Shown here: positions 45,040 to 55,253 of the stretch, one piece after another
How the letters are laid out: each line of letters starts with the position of its first letter
How positions within the stretch are numbered: position 1 is the first letter of the stretch
Program-made: the position numbers and the translations under genes
Assembly: GCA_019802505.1 (NCBI GenBank)
Contig: JAFMOC010000159.1
Span: 1,670,001-1,734,000 of the forward strand
Length of the DNA: 64,000 bases
From: Corydoras sp. C115
Taxonomy: Eukaryota > Chordata > Actinopteri > Siluriformes > Callichthyidae
Reading direction: 5' to 3'
The notes under the pieces: generated by a model
The model's input: the letters and a program-made list of their open reading frames with translations, nothing else
What the model was told of the DNA's origin: nothing
Databases searched by the model: none

Positions 45040-46055
45040 GCTCGAAAAAAGTCGGCATCAGACGTCAGCGGGGCCGTGTTCCAATCCGCAGGACGCACAG
45101 GGTGGAGTGTGGCTAAACACCGGGCAACAGCGGCTGGATGGTGCACTGCAATACATAGACAAAAAACACAGAACCAACGAGACGAGGTGCAACAGAACGA
45201 GGTGCAACAGGGTGAGGCGAAACAGGGCGAGGCGAGGCAGAGGATCGGAGACGAGGGATGTGGGCCAGACTGGACGAGGCGTAGCAAGGGCATGTGCACA
45301 AACCAAGACCATCTAGCCACGAGGGACGGGACGAAGACCTACCCAAAACACGTGACAATAACAAACCATGACATAAAGACCTACCCACAACACGTGACAA
45401 TAACAAAACATGACATTACAGGGGCGTGGAGACCAGACTACTAAGGGGCGGAGCTACCCAGTAAGCACCACCCCTCCGTGACAGACCCTAACATTTACTC
45501 CCCCTCAATGGGTGTCTCCTGGCACCCTAAAAGGCTTGTTAGGGAGCCTACCGTGGAGATCCCAAAGGGTAGGACACTAGGGGGCCCCGGACCCTGTGGG
45601 TTAATGGTCAGCACCAGCGGGGTACAAGGTGGGCCGAGGTGCGTGGTGACGGTCCCATGGAGCTTAGATGACCGCGGGGGCCAAATCAGGATGCCGAGGC
45701 AACGAGACCGTTTCCGGGCGCGACGGAGGCGCAAACGGGGTCGTTTCAGGGTGCGAAGGTGACGCGGGGGCCCTTTCAGGGCGCGGAGACGGCGAGGACT
45801 CCAATTCAGGGCAGCAGCGGGCTCTGCCGCTGGAGGGACTACAGAGGGCAACTGACTCGGAGCGAGGGGCAACTGACTCGAAGCGGGGGCAACTGACTCG
45901 GAGCAGAGGCAACTGACACGGAGCGGGGGGCAACTGACACGGAGCGGGGGGCAACTGACTCGGAGCGGGGGGCAACTGACACGGAACCCCGAGCCACAAG
46001 TCCTCTGGAACCACGGGCATGTTGGGGCAGTTTTCTGTTGTTGCCCCAACTCTGG
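45040..46055 (-). mobile_element. GC-rich LTR-type remnant with tandem peptide repeats
   Basis: On the minus strand a polypurine stretch GAGGGGGAGTAAA is followed by TGTTAGGGTCTGTCAC (45492 leftward), the layout of a polypurine tract plus 3' LTR start. The interior 45493-46055 is GC-rich with a 21-bp tandem unit (GGAGCGGGGGGCAACTGAC, five or more copies at 45860-45990). The 5' LTR is missing. An additional direct repeat GAGGTGCAACAG / GAGGCGAAACAGG is found at 45180-45240 within the LTR part. Confidence 0.6.
45495..46049 (-). CDS. Repetitive open frame in the LTR-type remnant (hypothetical)
   Basis: 184 codons on the minus strand, beginning MGQQQKTAP and passing through repeats of VSCPPLR; a second frame gives PCQLPPAPSQLPPAP. 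No known domain. It has the same sense orientation relative to the LTR as the frames in the other GC-rich elements. Coding is unproven. Confidence 0.3.
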   Translation of the reverse strand: MGQQQKTAPTCPWFQRTCGSGFRVSCPPLRVSCPPLRVSCPPLRVSCLCSESVAPASSQLPLAPSQLPSVVPPAAEPAAALNWSPRRLRALKGPPRHLRTLKRPRLRLRRARKRSRCLGILIWPPRSSKLHGTVTTHLGPPCTPLVLTINPQGPGPPSVLPFGISTVGSLTSLLGCQETPIEGE

Positions 46056-46142
46056 AACAAAACCAGATCAGTGTTATTTATTTAGCAGTTTAAATCATCT
46101 CTTAAGACCTACATTTTTCCACTTAATTAAATATTAATACTC

Positions 46143-46878
46143 TGTGCCAGAAATCGCAGCGCAGCGTCGCATTCCCCTAGCCCCGCTTTCTAGGCAGCGC
46201 GCGCTCTCCGAGCACCAGGTGAGGTTCATTATTTCCAGGTTCTTTCTATACTATATAAGGCTTCATGTTTCGCTACTCGAATGCGAAGTATTGATCGTCC
46301 CACGACATACCGAGCGCTATCCGAGAGATATTCCCTGCCTTCTATCTCCTTGATTTACTTCCGTGTTTTTCTCTGTTGGGTGAGTGTGAATTCGACTGTG
46401 TTTAGTATTAGCGTGTATCTCCGTTTGTTGCCCGATTCTACCTACCTCTCGTCCTCCCTCTCTCTCTTCCCTTGGTTCCCGTTCCCCATCGGTGTGTTTC
46501 CTTCCCCGCCATTCACCCTAGGTTCTTCCTGGTTGCCGCCTCGTCCAGCACTTCACCTCCTCTATCTTTATCCGTTTCTAATTAGCTTCTCATTTCCCGC
46601 TATTTTCCATTCTATTTGTTTATTCTATCTTCCGGGTGTTATATTTTGTGTTGGTGTTGGTTTGTGTTCTCTTTTGTCTTTCTCTTCTGCTTGATACCAG
46701 GTTCGCATTCCAGTCCTGGTCATCAAGCCATGCTCGTCACATCTACCAAGTACCACAGTGATCCCGCTGCCGATCACCTCCTCATTCACGTGCTACTCGG
46801 TTGCTGTCGATTGGTTAATAAACCCACGTTGTTCTGCATCCACGTCTCCCTTGTTCTCATTGAGCCAGACTCGTTACA
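46143..46878 (+). repeat. 5' LTR of the sushi-type element
   Basis: Starts TGTGCCAG and ends CGTTACA. TATATAA lies at 46252-46258. The inferred RNA start, GCGAAGTATT at 46283-46292, follows about 30 bp later. AATAAA is at about 46819, about 55 bp before the LTR end. Confidence 0.82.
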
Positions 46879-46893
46879 GAATACTTCGCCACC

Positions 46894-47350
46894 ATGGAGA
46901 CGGCGGAACAACTTATCCATGCACCATGGCTGCTCCAACAGCTCAACGCCCAGGGTCAGGCGATTCAGACTCTCGCCCAGCAGGTCCAGAACCTCGCGGT
47001 GGGGGCTGCGACGGTTCCTCCGGCAGCCACAGCCAGTGCGACACCTGCACCCGTTCCTGTCACCGCACAGCCTGCCACGATGATCCCCATCCCTAAACCG
47101 CCACTATATTCAGGGGACCCTGAGAGATGTGAGGAGTTTCTGTTGTATTTCTCACTGTTCCTCACCAGCAGACCGCCCATCCCGGACCACAATGCCATAG
47201 CCCTCCTCATCTCCAGACTCACCGGTGAGGCATCTTCCTGGGCTACGGCCATCTGGCTAGCCAATGGTCCCGAGGTCTCCGACCTCCAACGCTTCCTCTC
47301 GGCGTTCCGTAGCGTCTTCCACCACCCTCGTCATGGCGTCCCGGCCATGC
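46894..47350 (+). pseudogene. sushi-type gag, truncated
   Basis: MET...EQLIHAPWLLQQL opens a coiled segment (LNAQGQAIQTLAQQVQNLA), then a Pro/Ala/Thr-rich linker and the capsid start (PPLYSGDPERCEEFLL, FLTSRPPIPDHNAIALLISR, GEASSWATAIWLA). The rest of capsid and the zinc knuckle are deleted near 47345, where the sequence jumps to RT. The ATG has a good Kozak context (GCCACCATGG). Confidence 0.85.
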
Positions 47351-47359
47351 TCCCAGCTT

Positions 47360-48024
47360 CTTCTTCGTGCCCAAGAAGGACGGTACTTTTCGTCCTTGCA
47401 TCGATTACCGGGAGCTTAACAAGATCTCTAAGAGGTCCACCTACCCTTTCCCACTCATCCCTTCGGCACTGGAGCAGCTGCGGAACGCCAAGATCTTCAC
47501 CAAACTTGACCTCCACAACGCTTACAACCTGGTGAGGATCAAGGAGGGGGACGAGTGGAAGACTGCCTTCAGCACCACTGCGAGACATTATGATTACCTC
47601 GTCATGCCGTTCGGGCTGACCAACGCCCATTCCGTCTTCCAATGCCTGGTGAATGACATTCTGAGGGAGTTCCTAAGGGAGATGTGCTGTCGTCTACTTG
47701 GATGACATCCTCATTTACTCACCCGATCCCAAGTCCCACGTCAGTAACACCAGAAGGATTCTCGAACGGCTACTGGAGCATGGGTTGTATGTCAAGGCGG
47801 AGAAGTGCGAGTTCAACCTGAAAGAAATCGCGTTTCTGGGATATATCATCAATGATCATGGCATCCAAATGGACTCCAGCAAGGTCAAAGTGGTACTTGA
47901 GTGGAAGAAACCCAGTACCGTCAAAGAACTGCAAAGTTTCCTTGGATTTGCAAACTTTTTCCGCAGATTCATAAGATCGTTCAGTCCAAACCGTACTGCC
48001 CCTCACCAGTCTACTAAGGGGTAA
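47360..48024 (+). pseudogene. sushi-type reverse transcriptase, frameshifted
   Basis: VPKKDGTFRPCIDYRELN, FTKLDLHNAYNLVRIKEGDE, TTARHYDYLVMPFGLTNAH (47367-47690), then after a one-base shift YLDDILIYSPDPKSHVSNT (catalytic YLDD) and FLGYIINDHGIQMDSSKV, then LQSFLGFANFFRRFI. RNase H is absent after 48024. Confidence 0.88.
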
Positions 48025-48109
48025 ACCCAAGAAGCTGACGTGGTCGGAGAAGGCCGAAGCAGCTTTCAGGAGACTAAAGAAGGCGTTCACCACTGCCCTG
48101 GCAGCTAGA

Positions 48110-48363
48110 AACTCAACGCCAGATTTATTGGTCCCTACCTCATAATCAAAAAGATTAATGATGTGACTTTTACACTCCAACTACCTCCCCAACTCAGAAT
48201 CTCGCCTTCATTCCACGTCTCCCTCCTCAATCCCTTCACCCCTGTCCCCCTTGACTCCCAACCCCACCAGCAACTTTCTCAAGAACTTCCCCACGACCGT
48301 CCCCTTTACACCATTGACAGTATACTTGACTCACGCACGACTCTGGACTCTAGTATCTTGTAG
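48110..48363 (+). pseudogene. sushi-type integrase C-terminus and chromodomain start
   Basis: TFTLQLPPQLRISPSFHVSL is the linker typical of sushi-type integrases, and YTIDSILDSRTTLDSSIL is the first strand of a chromodomain before a TAG. The core of integrase is deleted between 48024 and 48110. Confidence 0.75.
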
Positions 48364-48700
48364 ACTGGTAGGGTTACGGCCCTAAGGAAAGATCTTGGAC
48401 GAAACGGACTGACATTCTGCACAAGACGTTGCTAGACCAATTTCACTTGACTCACCCCCAATGCCCTGCTCCCCGACCCTGAGGCAGACCACCCCGTTCC
48501 TCTTCCCAGAGAGGTAGACCGTCCCGTTCCCTGTCCAGTAGACCTAGGGGTCGTCCCCGCTCCCAGCCCCCCCCCCAGAGGTACCTCTTCCACCGTCCCA
48601 TCCGGCCCCTGACGTACCTCCTCCTCCATCACGTCTCCTCCCGAAGAGACCTCCCGTCCCAGTAGAGTAGCTCCATGTCCTGTCCTCCCCGAGCCAATTC

Positions 48701-49215
48701 CACGAGGCCATCTGCTGTTGTTCCCGTTGGTGCCCCCATGACGTACCGCATTGTGAATGTTTTACATTTTAACCAAATCGGAAATGTGAATCAATTCCTG
48801 AAGATTCTTAGAAAACATCCGTTTTTCCATACGTGTAGTAACGTCCTACACTTTATCTCATCAAATACAGCAGACTGTCTTTCAAAATAAGACATTATTT
48901 TCATGTTAGATAGCTAAAGCGCATGATTAAAGGCAAAAAAATTCAAATACGGTTATTCAATTAAATCAGACTGTGAAATCCAGTCGTGTATTCACCACGT
49001 TTAACTCCAATGCTTAACAGTTTTGGGGGTAAAATAAAATTCCCAAGCAACAAGCAACGGGGAGAACATGCATATGAGTTTCGGTCAAACTCAGCACTAG
49101 ACGGCGTTCCGGAGTTACATTCCTAGAAAGATTCCTAGAAAGAAACGTTTATTTATATTCGTGTTCTTTCAAACAGCCATAGAGTGGAGAGCGCATGTCC
49201 CAGTGTAAACGCTAT
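48701..49215. other. Intergenic sequence
   Basis: Nothing is recognised. Confidence 0.35.
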
Positions 49216-49254
49216 CCTTGTATGGCAAGCTGTTTTAACATTTAATATGTTAGG

Positions 49255-49560
49255 CTAACTAGTAACATGTTTAATTTTCACTAGTAAAAATACAATTTCA
49301 ACATGTAAGAAATGTCACATGAAGATATCTATAATACAATTTTTACATGTAACAATACATAGTTTTACATGTAGAAATGACATTTTAACTAGTGAAAATT
49401 CGGCTTACAGATATCATTAATTAAATTTTTGACATCTGAAATTCTCTTGTAACTAGTAAGAATAACAATTTCAGATATCTACAATTGCATTTTCACATGT
49501 TCAAATGGAATTGTTACTAGTAAAAATGTCATGTTCTATTTCAGATATCAACAATTACTA
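49255..49560. repeat. Palindrome array, left end
   Basis: ACTAGT, GATATC and ACATGT six-base palindromes alternate every 20-40 bp (ACTAGT near 49258, 49280, 49396, 49455 and 49516; GATATC near 49323, 49403, 49474 and 49544), joined by AATTG/ACAATTT phrases. The right-end counterpart is at 51092-51265. Confidence 0.8.
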
Positions 49561-49858
49561 TTTCGGATATGTGCTCTCATTTTCATTTTTATTTCGGATA
49601 TGTGGGCGTGCCACAAAGCCATTGGATGGCTTTTGCCCTCATTTGCATACCGTCATTTCGGATATGTGAGCACGCCACAAAGCTATTGGTTGACAATAGC
49701 TTTAATTTGCATATTAGTTTTGGATAGTTTTGCTCACGTATGCTCATGTTTATTTCGGATATGTGCTCTCATTTGCATGTTCATTTCAGATATGTGGGCG
49801 GGCCATTAAGCCATTGGTCAGATTTTACAATAATGTTTCAGAATAAAAGTGTAACATG
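49561..49858 (+). promoter_or_regulatory. Tandem octamer/CCAAT modules ending at a TATA-like box (candidate promoter)
   Basis: Degenerate repeats of about 100 bp contain TTTCGGATATGTG, an inverted CCAAT (ATTGG at 49621, 49684 and 49813) and a perfect octamer ATTTGCAT (49641, 49705, 49771). A GC box-like GGGCGGGCC lies at 49797 and AATAAAAG at 49842, just before ATGGCGGAG at 49856. This mix resembles a Pol II promoter. Activity is inferred only. Confidence 0.4.
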
Positions 49859-49956
49859 GCGGAGCAAGTGGTCACAAGAATACAACAGAATTGCTACCAA
49901 TCTATCTGTCTGTCTGTCTCTGTCTGTACACGCATATACAGTATGTGTGTGTGATA

Positions 49957-50099
<143 letters not shown>

Positions 50100-50832
50100 G
50101 GTGTGCGTGTATGTAAGTCGTGGTAAGAATATTACACCGCTCTGATATAAATACTGATATAAAATGGAAAATAAATTGTTGCTGCGCAGGTTTTAACATC
50201 TTGTTTATTACACTTTCGGTAATACATGTATGCGCAATTAACTCATTGTATTGAGTTGTTGTTCTATTTAGCCAAACGGTAACCGATCCTACACCCTACT
50301 TTGGATAAAGCCACATACTTTTACGCCGTGTGCGTGTGCGCGTCAATCCCCCGCTCCCCTGCGGTGTGTTGCTATTGATACGATAATCCGTCACAGAAAA
50401 TCCAAGCACTGAATTTAAATACCAACTTTCAGGCTGCAGAACAGAAGCAGGTTTTCAAATGAATTATGTACTAAAACAGCACTTAATCATTATTATACTG
50501 TATATTATGTGCATGCTGCCATCGGGTTGTGCTGTATATAAAATAGCTATTTCTAAAAGTAATACTCTAAACAGGAACTAAAAATAAATAAAAACGATAA
50601 ACGAATGGGAATTATAATCAGGATTTATTTAAAATAAATTTAACTATACAACATACACAATAATTCATTCATAGAGCATGTTTGTGAGCATGCAACGGAC
50701 ATATACAGCCCCAGCAAGCGTCAGGTGCGCCGTAAACACGCTGCTTCTGTGAAACATACTAGAGAAAATGATTGCATCAACAATTCTTACATTTTTATAT
50801 GTAAACATGTTTTACACAAATATGTTTTGTGT
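50100..50832. other. Sequence inside the palindrome-ended element
   Basis: No ORF or known repeat. A CpG-rich patch occurs at 50325-50400. Confidence 0.35.
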
Positions 50833-51091
50833 AGGCGGCACGGTGGCTTAGTGGTTAGCACGTTCAACTCTCAGTGCTAGGGATTCCCAGTTCGAATCCC
50901 CATCTGGTGAGGTTCCATGTTCTCCCTGTGTCTGCGTGGGTTTCCTCCGGGTTCTCTGGTTTCCTCCCACAGTCCAAAAACATGGATCAAGTCAATTGAA
51001 TTCTCCAAATTGCCCCATATAGAGTGTGTCTGTGTGAGTGAGTGGGTGCCCAGTGATGGATTGGCGCCCTGTCCTGGGTCTATCTGCCCAG
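50833..51091 (+). repeat. Mermaid-like SINE, 3'-truncated
   Basis: GGCGGCACGGTGGCTTAGTG through ATTGGCGCCCTGTCCTGGG, then broken at 51091 where the palindrome array resumes. Confidence 0.9.
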
Positions 51092-51295
51092 TGGAAATTG
51101 AATTGTTGATATCAAGAATGAACATTGTTACTAGTAAGAAATGAATTGTAGATATCTTTAGTTACAATTGTTACTAGTCAAAATGACATTATGGATATGT
51201 TGACTTGTAAAATTCTAACTAGTAAAAATATAATTTTAGATATCTATAATTGCCATTACCGCTACTTATTAAATGTTAAAACGGCTTGCCATAAT

Positions 51296-51535
51296 CGTTG
51301 TAACAGCGCGTCATGTCTGTTTATTGTCAGATTATGATTCACTTAATATCTCGTGCGCACCACTTACTAACTCATGCGCACGACTTTCTAAGTCCTGCTA
51401 TTTTTTTTTTTTACTCACTTACTAACTTAACTTAATATCTCTTGCTCACGACTTAATATCTCTTGCGCATTACTTACTAAGTCCTGCTATTTTTATTTTT
51501 TTTACTCATGTTCCTCTCTCTATTTTTTTGCTCAT
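51296..51535. other. T-rich sequence with short direct repeats
   Basis: Direct repeats of TTAATATCTCTTGCGCA and CTTACTAAGTCCTGCTATT, twice each or more, form a small degenerate array. Confidence 0.6.
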
Positions 51536-53105
51536 GTCCCTTTAGTGGCTCCGTACATTTTGCATGCTTTCTGTGTATTTTGCCTGTTGTCTGTGCATTT
51601 GTGCTTTTCCACATTCTTTGTATGTTTTTCATGTTTTTTGTGCATTTCCATTATTTTCTGTGAATTTTGCCTGTTTTTTTGCCTGTAATGTTTTTTGTGT
51701 TTCTCAGTTTTTCCGTTCATTTTCAACATTTTTTGTGCATTTTGCACAACTTCTGTATTTGTGGTTTTTACGTTTTTTTTTTTCTGTGCATTTTGCATGT
51801 TAACTGTGTATTTTGTGTGTTTTTCACATTTATTGATTATTTTACAAGTTGTCTATGTATTTGTGCCTTTCCCATATATTTTTTTGTTTCCCATATGTTT
51901 TTCATGTTTTTTGTGCAAAACCATCGTTTTCTTTGCATTTTGCACGTTTTCTGTGCAATCTGTTCTTCATGTATTTTCGACGTTTTTTGTGTTTTTGTCA
52001 TTTTTGTGTGTTCTTTGTGCATTTCCCACATTTTCTGTATGTTTTTGTGTATTTCCATCGTTTTTTTGTGCATTTTCTATGTTTTTCGTGCCTTTTCCAT
52101 GCATTTTGCATGTTTTCTGTGTATTTTGCCTGTTTTCTGTGCATTTTCTGCTTTTTTCACGTGTTGATTATTTTGCAAATTTTCTGTGCATTTGTGCCTT
52201 TCCCACATTTTTTGTATGCTTTTCATATTTTTTTCCATTGTTTTCTGTGCATTTGGCTTATTTTCTGTATATTCTCTGTGTTTTTCATGTATTTTAAGTT
52301 TTTTTTATTTTGTCATTTTGTGTGTTTGTGCATTTTCCACAGTTTCTGTATGTTTTTGTGTATTTCTAATGTTTTTTTGTGTGTGTTTCTCACATTTTTT
52401 GTACATTTTCAACATTTTTTCTTCACTTCTGTGCATTTTGTGTTTTCTTTTACTTGTTTTTGTGCATTTTGCACAATTTCTGTGCATTTTCACATATTTA
52501 CCACATTTTTTGTATGTTTTGTATTTTTCACATTTTTGTGCGTTTTCCATACATTTTGCAGATTTTCTGTGTATTTTGCATGTATTTTGTGAATTTTGTG
52601 CATGATTTTGAATGTTGTGTTTTTCAATTTCTTTTGTGCATTTTCCATGTATTCCATGTTTTTTTTTTTCAAATTTTTTTATTATTTTGCAAGTTTTCTG
52701 TGCGTTTGTGCCTTTCCCACATTTTTTGATTATTTTGCAAGTTTTCTGTTCATTTCCATCGTCTTTTGTTCATTTTGCACTTTTTCTGTGTTTTTTGTGT
52801 TTTTCAAACATTTTTGTGCATTTTCCATGCATTTTCCATGTTTTCTGTGTATTTTGCCTGTTATCTGTACATTTGTGCCTTTCAACATTTTAACATTTTT
52901 TGTGCATTTTTTGTGTTTTTCTTTTAGGTTTTTTGTGCATTTTGTATTTTTCAAATTTTTTGTCCGTTTCCCATGCATTTTGCACATTTCCTGTACATTT
53001 TGCATATATTCTGTGCACTTTGCACATTTTCTGTGTATTTTGCCTGTTTTCTCTGCATTTTGTTTTTTTCACATTTTTTTGTATGTTTCTCATGTTTTTT
53101 GTACA
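51536..53105. repeat. Long degenerate T-rich minisatellite
   Basis: About 1.5 kb made of variants of TTTTCTGTGCATTTTGCATG, TTTTCTGTGTATTTTGCCTG and TTTCCACATTTTTTGTATG. The unit is near 20 bp with higher-order repeats of several units. Open frames rich in F, C and V on the plus strand and K/N on the minus are by-products. Confidence 0.9.
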
Positions 53106-54137
53106 TTTACATTTACATTACAATATATTTTGTCATTTAGAAAACGCTTTTATCCAAAGTGACTTACAAATGAGAACATCACAAGTCAGTAGTTATGAAG
53201 AAAACCAGCTTCACTGAATAATTATCAAACCTGAGTGTTAAATGATGGTGTGCCCTTTTTTATCTTTTTTTTAAAAATTATTTTATATATATATTTTTTA
53301 CAATAGGTTTTGTTAAAAAAATGCACCTTTAGGGACAGAGTTGGGAAGTTCCACCATTTTGCAGTGGTGAATGCCACAGAGTAAGAATTAGCTCCTCGGA
53401 TGTGGAACCACCAGGCAACAATCATCCCTGGAGCGAAGTGAACGAGCCGGAGTGTATTTTGAAAAGATATAGTTAAGGTAAGAGAGGGAAGAGTCAGTGA
53501 CTTATTGAATGCGAGCAGCTACAGGGAAAAAATGGAGAGAAATGAGTAGTGGAGTGACATGAGTTGACTTGGGCTGGTTGAATACAAGTCAGGCTGCAGA
53601 GTTTTGAATTGGTTGTAGAGGTCTTGTGGAAGCTGGGTGTCCGGCAAGCAACACATTAATCAAGCCAGGATATAATGAGGGCTTGAGGGCTGGGCAGCAT
53701 GTTCTGTCAAGAAAGGTCTGATCTTCCTCATGTTGTAAAGAAGGAATCTGCAGGAACGGGTGGTTTTGATAAAATGTTCAGAGAGTTTAAGGTGGGAGTC
53801 TATTGTGAAACCAAGGTTCTGGACCGAATCGGTTGGGGAGATTGTGGAGCCTTCAATTTGAAGGGTCAGGTCGTGATTGATTGAGGGTTTAGCTGGGATA
53901 ATGAGAAGCTCTGTTTTTTCTAAATTTAATTTGAGATGATGGGCCTTCATCCAAATAGATATGTCAGTGAGGCAGGCAGATATACGATTTGTGATCGTGG
54001 TGTTGTCAGGGGCAAAAGAGAACTGAAGCTGAGTGTCATCAGCATAGCAGTGATAAGAGAAACCATGCGCCTGAATGACCAGTGAGTATGGAACACCAGT
54101 GAGTACTTGGTGACAGTTAGAGATTTCCCCATTTCCT
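53106..54137 (-). mobile_element. L2-type LINE 3' fragment
   Basis: Minus strand: HCYADDTQL-type region near 54060-54020, then MKAHHLKLNLEKTELL, SVQNLGFTIDSHLKLSEH and SCRFLLYNMRKIRPFL (53950-53660), then the C-terminal part with several shifts down to 53230, and the tail TTTATCCAAAGTGACTTACA at 53151-53170. Unlike the 1007-2253 copy it retains the segment after SEHFIKT. Confidence 0.87.
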
Positions 54138-54139
54138 AA

Positions 54140-54790
54140 AGGTTAAGAGTGGCAAAACAAGAGGATAATCAAAAAAAAAAAAAAGTAATGTAAAAAAAGA
54201 AAAAAAGAAATGAAAACATGTAAAGATGTTATCGTTGCTAATCTGAAGAACATGCCAAACTTCCAAAGGTTGACAGTGGCAAAACAAAAGGATAATCCAA
54301 AAAAAATGGAAAAAAAGAAGAAGAAAAAAACATGTAAAGATGTTTGAAAAGTAAAAAAAAATGCTAATTATGCAAATATGGACTTCCAAACTTCCAAATG
54401 TTGACCCTGGCTAACGAAAAGAATGAACAATTAAAATAAAAAGCAAAAACCTTTAAAATTGTTTGAAATTCAAAAAATGCTAACTATGCTAATGTGGATG
54501 ACCTGCCAAGTTTCCAAAATTTGACAGTGACTAAATAAAAGGATAAGCAAAAAATAAATAAATAAATAAAAGTGAAAAAAAGAAAAAGCAAAAAACTGTA
54601 AAGATGTTTAAAATTTTTAAAAACACTAACTATGCTAATGTGGAGAACATGCCAAACTTCCAATGGTTGACAGTGGCTAAACAAAAGGACAAGCAAAAAA
54701 AGGAACAAAGGGAAAAGAAGAAATACAAACCTGTAAAGTTGTTTGAAATAAAAAATGCTAACTATGCTAAGGTTGTCTGTGCTTTCCATT
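54140..54790 (+). repeat. Minisatellite, about 125-bp unit, five copies
   Basis: Each unit has GCTAACTATGCTAATGTGG, AACATGCCAAACTTCCAAAG, TTGACAGTGGCTAAACAAAA, an A-rich stretch and CTGTAAAGATGTTTGAAA. An inverted array of the same unit is at 59555-59970. Confidence 0.87.
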
Positions 54791-54886
54791 ATCAGTTATG
54801 CTCTATTTCTCACGTATTAGCTGCTGTCAACAACAAACGCAAATTTCGGCATTTTGAGCATTTTATTTGCAGTTCTGCTCTTCACG

Positions 54887-55253
54887 TGCGACCTACTGGC
54901 GGGATTTAAGGGATCTCTGCTGAGCTGCCAGTAGGTCAGCATTGTAATACACCGTTTATGTGTATTGTCACGTCGGGTGTTCGTATGGTGGTTTGTGTTC
55001 ATTCGGCTTCCTGCGGCTTTTCCGCGGTTGCTTAACTCCACGTATTTTCAGTACGTGCCATCGTGTCCGCAGCGGCGTTCCCGCTGCACCGTTTCCTCTA
55101 TGTGTATTGAGCTCTCGGCTCTTTCTAGCGGCGTTCCCGCGATCGTCCATTAAAGAGCTTTTTTGTGTTTGTTTACCTGGTCGCCTGGCTCTGTGATTCT
55201 CCACCACGCCGCGCTGCACCGCCATTTTCCGGGCAGCGCGCCCCGTCGTAACA
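54887..55253 (+). repeat. 5' LTR
   Basis: Ends CGTAACA. ATTAAA at 55151 may be the poly(A) signal. Its first 60 bases contain an inverted pair GACCTACTGGC / GCCAGTAGGTC. Confidence 0.82.

Larger units (their letters stand above)
46143..48700 (+). mobile_element. Ty3/Gypsy chromovirus of the sushi type, internally deleted
   Basis: 5' LTR 46143-46878, one base, PBS-like AATACTTCGC (46880-46889), gag from ATG 46894, reverse transcriptase 47360-48020 and a chromodomain-linked C-terminus 48110-48360. Protease, RNase H and most of integrase are deleted, and gag runs directly into RT. No 3' LTR is seen. The RT, integrase tail and chromodomain-type end (LQLPPQLRISPSFHVSLLNP) identify the sushi-ichi lineage, long known in fishes. 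Confidence 0.88.

Noticed and set aside
44851..45444. 197-codon plus-strand frame
   Set aside because: It runs antisense through the piggyBac fossil and into an LTR-like repeat. No conserved motif.
46144..46694. Frames in the sushi-type LTR (Ser/Pro-rich)
   Set aside because: They lie inside the LTR and its RNA leader, upstream of the gag ATG.
49856..49951. Short coding exon MAEQVVTRI...
   Set aside because: Only 32 codons and no recognised family. Listed as part of a promoter-like finding, not as a gene.
51667..53217. Phe/Cys/Val-rich frames resembling membrane proteins
   Set aside because: They are translations of the T-rich minisatellite, with no start context or conservation signal.
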